Shown: in pieces, positions 5,462 to 8,923 of the stretch | How positions within the stretch are numbered: the stretch's first letter is position 1 | Layout: each line of letters starts with the position of its first letter | DNA from: Armatimonadota bacterium | Lineage (GTDB): Bacteria; Armatimonadota; SYMT01 | DNA length: 8,923 nucleotides | Direction of reading: 5' to 3' | Assembly: GCA_020696885.1 (NCBI GenBank) | Contig: JAJFMS010000075.1 | Span: 1-8,923, forward strand | Notes under the pieces: generated by a model | Database searches by the model: none | The model's input: only the letters and a program-made list of their open reading frames with translations | Told to the model about the DNA's origin: nothing | Program-made: the position numbers and the translations under genes

Positions 5462-6391
5462 TCAATCTCGAAACGTGCTTAGATACTCGTTCAGCCGCTC
5501 GGCCAGGCGTTCCAGCTCGTGCTCGGGCCGGCCGGAGGCGAAGCCGATCTCCCGGCCCTCCGCGTCTGTTACGGCAATCTGGTAGCTCGGCACCCCGTTG
5601 TTTCGCTGCGCCAGCTTCACGTAAGCGCGGCTGTCCCGGTTAACGGCGTGCTGCTTGCTCCAGGTCCAAACCAGGAACTTGCGCGTTAGGGTCAGGCGCC
5701 GGCCTTCCACGGCCAGGTGCTCCTGGCTGGCCGACATCACGGCGCCCCAGCCCATCGCGAGCCCCACGGCCCAGAAGATGGCGTAGAACGCCAGCATCGC
5801 CAGGGCCAGAGGGCCGAAGGCATGATACATGCCGCCGATCATGAAGACGGCATGCACGGTGGTAAACGACAGCCAGCCGAAGCTGAAGATGCCCATGAAG
5901 AGCGCGCCGCCCCAGTTCGGCGGGGAGGTGCGCAGCTCCAGTGTCATCGGCCGCTGCGTGAGGGAGCCGGCCACTTGCTCCACTTCCCGGCGCGCCGCCA
6001 CCTCCGCCAGCTTCTCGCGCAGCTCGCTGAGGTCCACGGCTGCCTGGGGGTCGTCCGGCGCCAGGATCGCCAGGCGGCGGCGAAGATCGCTCTCCAGGCC
6101 GTCCAGCTCCCGCACCGCGTCCTGCACCGTGGCGAGCAGCGCCCGGTCCGCCTCCGCAGCCTGCTCCCGCAGGCGGAGCAGCACCTGCGCGCCCTCGTCT
6201 CGCAGCGCCGGAACGGTTCCCAGGCGCGTCCGGCACTGCGCGGCGGTCAACTGCTCCAGCTCGCCCAGCAGCGGCGCGAACCGGGCGAGCCAGCGGTTGG
6301 CGTCCCGCACCGCCTCGCGGTTCAGCAGCGGCGACAGCGGCGAAACCGGGAGGTCTCGTACTTCGTCCTGCAGGGTTGTTCGAGGTTGCAT
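5462..6391 (-). CDS. Coiled-coil, two-helix membrane protein with C-terminal PH-like domain, function unknown
   Basis: From ATG 6391 the protein has 309 residues. Residues about 25-140 are charged, Leu/Ala-rich helix likely to form coiled coils (LLGELEQLTAAQ, LRLREQAAEADRALL, LSELREKLAEVAARREVEQV). Residues about 161-187 and 193-219 are two hydrophobic, aromatic-rich transmembrane helices joined by a short GGMYHAFG turn. Residues about 223-309 are beta-rich (HLAVEGRRLTLTRKF, SYQIAVTDAEGREIGFASG) and end in the helix HELERLAERLNEYLSTF, resembling bacterial PH-like domains that follow paired membrane helices. It probably sits in the inner membrane with both large parts on one side. A GTG at 6430 in the same frame would add 13 residues; neither start has a clear Shine-Dalgarno, and I prefer the ATG. 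Role unknown. Confidence 0.85.
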   Translation of the reverse strand: MQPRTTLQDEVRDLPVSPLSPLLNREAVRDANRWLARFAPLLGELEQLTAAQCRTRLGTVPALRDEGAQVLLRLREQAAEADRALLATVQDAVRELDGLESDLRRRLAILAPDDPQAAVDLSELREKLAEVAARREVEQVAGSLTQRPMTLELRTSPPNWGGALFMGIFSFGWLSFTTVHAVFMIGGMYHAFGPLALAMLAFYAIFWAVGLAMGWGAVMSASQEHLAVEGRRLTLTRKFLVWTWSKQHAVNRDSRAYVKLAQRNNGVPSYQIAVTDAEGREIGFASGRPEHELERLAERLNEYLSTFRD

Positions 6392-6713
6392 TACTAACTG
6401 TAACGGGGACCGATCTGCGGCGGGTGACACATGCTAGCACGCGGGGTTTGCTAGAACCGTAGCACAGCGCCTCGTGCGCGTGGAGCGTTCGGCGTCGTCC
6501 GGAGGATTGTCCCCACTCGGCCTTACGGCGCCGCCGGCGAACCCCCGCCGCAGCCGGAGCGGCGCTGCTCACGAGGACTGGTCCAACTCTCCACGCGCAT
6601 CGACCCGCGCGGGGTACCCCCGCTATGCTACCCGTTTCTCTCCGTGCCCGTGAAAACTAACAAACCTCGTTAGCACGCCGCGAGCCATCGCTCTACGGAA
6701 CAGAGTTCGACCC
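6392..6713. other. Divergent intergenic region between the membrane-protein gene and the acyl-CoA dehydrogenase gene
   Basis: About 320 nt without a credible gene separate two divergently transcribed genes, so promoters for both directions should lie here. A perfect 11-bp inverted pair, tgcgcgtggag (6475-6485) and ctccacgcgca (6589-6599), brackets a 103-nt GC-rich interior. A second 7-bp pair, cctcgtg (6470-6476) and cacgagg (6570-6576), partly overlaps it. ctaac (6657-6661) and gttag (6669-6673) form a small stem candidate. TATGCT at 6624-6629 is a weak -10 candidate for the rightward gene, with no good -35. Confidence 0.5.
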
Positions 6714-7937
6714 TTGGAACCTCAACCCTCCACAGGAATCCTACCCGCCCTGCCCGGTGAAGCCGCCTACCGGGAGGCGATCTCCCGCTTCACCGAGCGA
6801 GAGATCGCGTCGAAGATCCGCGCGCTGGACGCGGAAGAGCGGTTCGATCCCGAGATCCTGCGCGGCATGGCCGCCGCCGGGTTCCTGGGCGCCTGCCTCC
6901 CGAAAGCGCTGGGCGGCCAGGGCCTCTCCTACCACCACCTCGGCATCCTCTGCGAGGAGCTGGAGCGGATGGACACGTTCGCCCGGGTCATCATCTCGGT
7001 CCATCTCTCGCTCAACAGCCTTGCGCTCTACCAGTGGGGCACGCCGGACCAGTGGGAGCGGTGGCTCCGTCCCCAGGCCGTCGGTGAGAAGCTGGCCGGC
7101 TTCGCGCTCACGGAGCCGGAGGCCGGCACGGACGCCGTTTCCCTCTCGACGCGCGCCGAGAAGGCGCCGGGCGGCTACCGCCTCACCGGCGTCAAGGCGT
7201 GGATCGGCCTGGCGGACGTGGCCGACCACTTCCTGCTGTTCGCCACGGTGGATCCGGAGCGGAAGCACCGCGGCATCACCGCCTTCCTGCTGCAGCGCGG
7301 CGCCGAGGGGCTGCGGACCGAGAGCATCCGCGGCAAGCACGGGGTCCGCGCCGGCAACGTGGGGCGCATCTACCTGGACCACGTGTTCGTGCCGGACGAG
7401 GACCGCCTGGGTGAGGAGGGCGAGGGCTTCGCCATTGCGATGTCCGCGCTGGACAACGGCCGGTTCGGGGTGGCCGCCGGCTCCGTGGGCATCATCCGCG
7501 CATGCCTGGACGCCTCCACGGAGCGGTGCCACGACCGCCGCAGCTTCGGCGCGGAGATCGGCCGGCACCAGCTCGTGCAGCAGATGCTGGCGAAGATGGT
7601 GGCCGCGCGAGACGTGGGGCGGCTGCTGACGGCGCAGGTCGCGCAGCTCAAGTGCGACGGCGTGCGCCACACCCGCGAGGTGTCGCTGGCGAAGTGGATC
7701 AACTGCGACGCCGCCCACCAGAGCGCCAACGACGCGGTGCAGATCTTCGGCGCGCACGGCTACAGCAGCGAGCACCCGGTGGAGCGCCACCTCCGCAACT
7801 GCCGCGCCGCCGTGATCTACGAAGGCACGCGCGAGATCCACCAGGTGATCCAGGCGGAGTACCAGCTCGGCTACCGCCAGGACCGCCCGCCCCGCCGGCC
7901 GCTGCCGCGCTATCCGTTTCCGGAGGACGGGTCGTGA
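6714..7937 (+). CDS. Acyl-CoA dehydrogenase family flavoprotein
   Basis: The 407-residue protein has near-usual length for this FAD-dependent family, which oxidises acyl-CoA at C2-C3 and passes electrons to electron-transfer flavoprotein. The N-terminal helical domain spans about 15-125. The middle beta domain carries the signature GFALTEPEAGTDA (129-141) and KAWI (161-164). The C-terminal helical domain has DRRSFGAEIGRHQLVQQ (274-290), QIFGAHGY (343-350) and VIYEGTREIHQ (368-378), where Glu370 matches the usual catalytic base. The only suitable in-frame start is TTG 6714; no earlier start exists in the nearby upstream frame, and the Shine-Dalgarno is weak. The CoA-transferase gene follows after 50 nt. 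Chain-length specificity cannot be read; glutaryl-CoA or another dicarboxylic acyl-CoA is possible from the neighbour, which is inference. Confidence 0.93.
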   Translation: MEPQPSTGILPALPGEAAYREAISRFTEREIASKIRALDAEERFDPEILRGMAAAGFLGACLPKALGGQGLSYHHLGILCEELERMDTFARVIISVHLSLNSLALYQWGTPDQWERWLRPQAVGEKLAGFALTEPEAGTDAVSLSTRAEKAPGGYRLTGVKAWIGLADVADHFLLFATVDPERKHRGITAFLLQRGAEGLRTESIRGKHGVRAGNVGRIYLDHVFVPDEDRLGEEGEGFAIAMSALDNGRFGVAAGSVGIIRACLDASTERCHDRRSFGAEIGRHQLVQQMLAKMVAARDVGRLLTAQVAQLKCDGVRHTREVSLAKWINCDAAHQSANDAVQIFGAHGYSSEHPVERHLRNCRAAVIYEGTREIHQVIQAEYQLGYRQDRPPRRPLPRYPFPEDGS

Positions 7938-7987
7938 GCGACAGCGACCACGCGCCGCGCCGTGCCGTAAACTGAGATCGCGACATC

Positions 7988-8923
7988 ATGGGCCTCCCCG
8001 GATCTTTAAACGGCCTGCGCGTCCTCGACTTTTCCCGGGTGCTGGCGGGACCGTTCTGCACGCAGCTCCTGGCGGACCTCGGGGCGGAGGTGCTCAAGAT
8101 CGAGCGGCCGGACGGCGGGGACGACACCCGCGCGTGGGGGCCGCCGTTCGTGGGCGGCGAGAGCGCCTACTACCTCTGCGCCAACCGCGGGAAGCGCTCC
8201 CTGGTGCTGGACCTCTCCACCGGGGAAGGCCAAGCCCGCGCCCGCGAGCTGGCGGGGTGCGCGGACGTCCTGATCGAGAACTTCCGTGTGGGCTGGATGA
8301 CGGAGCAGGGGCTGGACTACCCCTCGCTGCGGGCGCAGAACGCCGGCCTGGTTTACTGCTCCATCACCGGCTACGGGCAGACCGGCCCGGACGCGGACCT
8401 GCCGGGCTACGACTTCCTGACGCAGGGCCGCAGCGGGCTGATGAGCGCCACCGGGGAGGTGGACGGGCCGCCGCTCAAGGTCGGCGTGGCCCTCAGCGAC
8501 CTGATCACCGGCCTCTATGCCGCCGCCGGTATCCTGGCCGCGCTGCGGGAGCGTGAGCGTACCGGGGAAGGCGCCTGCCTGGACCTCTCCCTCCTGGACT
8601 GCCAGGTCTCCGCGCTGGCGAACGTGGCGGCGAACCACCTGGCTACCGGGACGATCCCCCAGCGGCACGGGAACGCGCACCCGAACATCGTGCCCTACGA
8701 GGTGTTCGAGGCGGCGGACGGCCCGTTCATCCTGGCGGTGGGGAACGACGCCCAGTGGCGGCGCTGCTGCGAGGTGCTCTGGCGGCCCGGCTGGGCGGAC
8801 GACCCGCGCTTCGCCACCAACCGCGGCCGGGTGGAGCACCGGGAAGCGCTGCTGCCCCGCCTGCGCGCGGCCCTGGCCGGCCGGACCCGGGCGGACTGGC
8901 TCACCCGGTTCCGCGCGGCCCAC
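7988..8923 (+). CDS. Class III CoA-transferase, CaiB/BaiF family (3' end beyond window)
   Basis: ATG 7988 opens a frame of exactly 312 codons that reaches the window edge without a stop; the family usually has about 380-420 residues, so perhaps a fifth to a quarter is missing. The family moves CoA between carboxylic acids through an aspartyl-CoA intermediate. Visible hallmarks are LNGLRVLDFSRVLAGPFCTQLLADLGAEVLKIE (7-39, quoted in parts as GLRVLDFS, LAGPF and LGAEVLKIE), ANRGKRSLVLDL (65-76), DVLIENFRVG (93-102), YGQTGP (129-134), YDFLTQGRSGLMSATG (141-156) and TGEGACLDLSLLD. Asp171 in ALSDLITG aligns with the catalytic Asp169 of formyl-CoA transferase and CaiB. It lies 50 nt after the acyl-CoA dehydrogenase gene in the same direction, suggesting an operon for activating and oxidising an organic acid. 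Succinyl-CoA:glutarate-type specificity is possible but not shown. Confidence 0.93.
   Translation, partial: MGLPGSLNGLRVLDFSRVLAGPFCTQLLADLGAEVLKIERPDGGDDTRAWGPPFVGGESAYYLCANRGKRSLVLDLSTGEGQARARELAGCADVLIENFRVGWMTEQGLDYPSLRAQNAGLVYCSITGYGQTGPDADLPGYDFLTQGRSGLMSATGEVDGPPLKVGVALSDLITGLYAAAGILAALRERERTGEGACLDLSLLDCQVSALANVAANHLATGTIPQRHGNAHPNIVPYEVFEAADGPFILAVGNDAQWRRCCEVLWRPGWADDPRFATNRGRVEHREALLPRLRAALAGRTRADWLTRFRAAH

Noticed and set aside
6741..7841. Minus-strand open frame of 366 codons opposite the acyl-CoA dehydrogenase
   Set aside because: The plus-strand product has all family signatures including the catalytic Glu; the antisense frame is a GC-driven shadow.
7933..7974. GTG-started 13-codon frame between the dehydrogenase and the CoA-transferase
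   Set aside because: Very short, no ribosome site independent of the upstream gene, no conserved features; likely chance.
8006..8923. Minus-strand open frame reaching the right edge
   Set aside because: Antisense to the CaiB/BaiF frame, which shows clear motifs and the catalytic Asp; the antisense product has none.

Overview
The window is GC-rich chromosomal-type DNA with dense coding. It suggests a high-GC, Gram-negative-type environmental bacterium. The large exported protein with SBBP and fibronectin III repeats is of a kind common in Gemmatimonadota, Acidobacteriota, Myxococcota, Planctomycetota and Chloroflexota. The phylum cannot be fixed from the sequence alone, and no rRNA, tRNA, CRISPR array, transposase or phage gene is visible.

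Layout, left to right. (1) Positions 1-3764, minus strand, are one uninterrupted reading frame of at least 1254 codons that runs off the left edge. It encodes a signal peptide, a DUF7948-like N-terminal domain, seven SBBP repeats (probably a beta-propeller) and at least six fibronectin III modules. (2) Positions 3765-4347 hold no gene. This stretch contains a 131-nt end-to-end imperfect palindrome built of 8-nt units, and a degenerate 70-nt direct repeat at a 106-nt offset. (3) Positions 4348-5198, minus strand, are a two-gene cassette: an 86-residue conserved protein overlapping by one base a nucleotidyltransferase-like (AbiEii/DUF6036-like) gene. The latter is broken by an in-frame TGA and has Asn in place of the first Asp of its DxD motif. 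(4) Positions 5221-6391, minus strand, carry a 73-residue coiled-coil protein and a 309-residue two-helix membrane protein, both of unknown function, 19 nt apart. (5) Positions 6392-6713 form the divergent intergenic region. (6) From 6714 to the right edge, plus strand, lie an acyl-CoA dehydrogenase and a class III (CaiB/BaiF) CoA-transferase that is cut by the window edge.

Working together: the rightmost pair looks like an acyl-CoA activation and oxidation unit, with the CoA-transferase making an acyl-CoA that the flavoprotein dehydrogenates. The four minus-strand genes from 6391 to 4348 are closely spaced and could share a transcript, although the nucleotidyltransferase cassette looks like a separate and possibly acquired unit. 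The giant repeat protein is probably an exported or surface protein with its own promoter in the repeat-rich gap.

The two largest genes (1-3764 minus and 7988-8923 plus) are open at the window edges, so their true ends are unknown. The most unusual items are the long octamer-built palindrome, the decaying nucleotidyltransferase cassette with its unnamed partner, and the two-module duplication inside the fibronectin III array.
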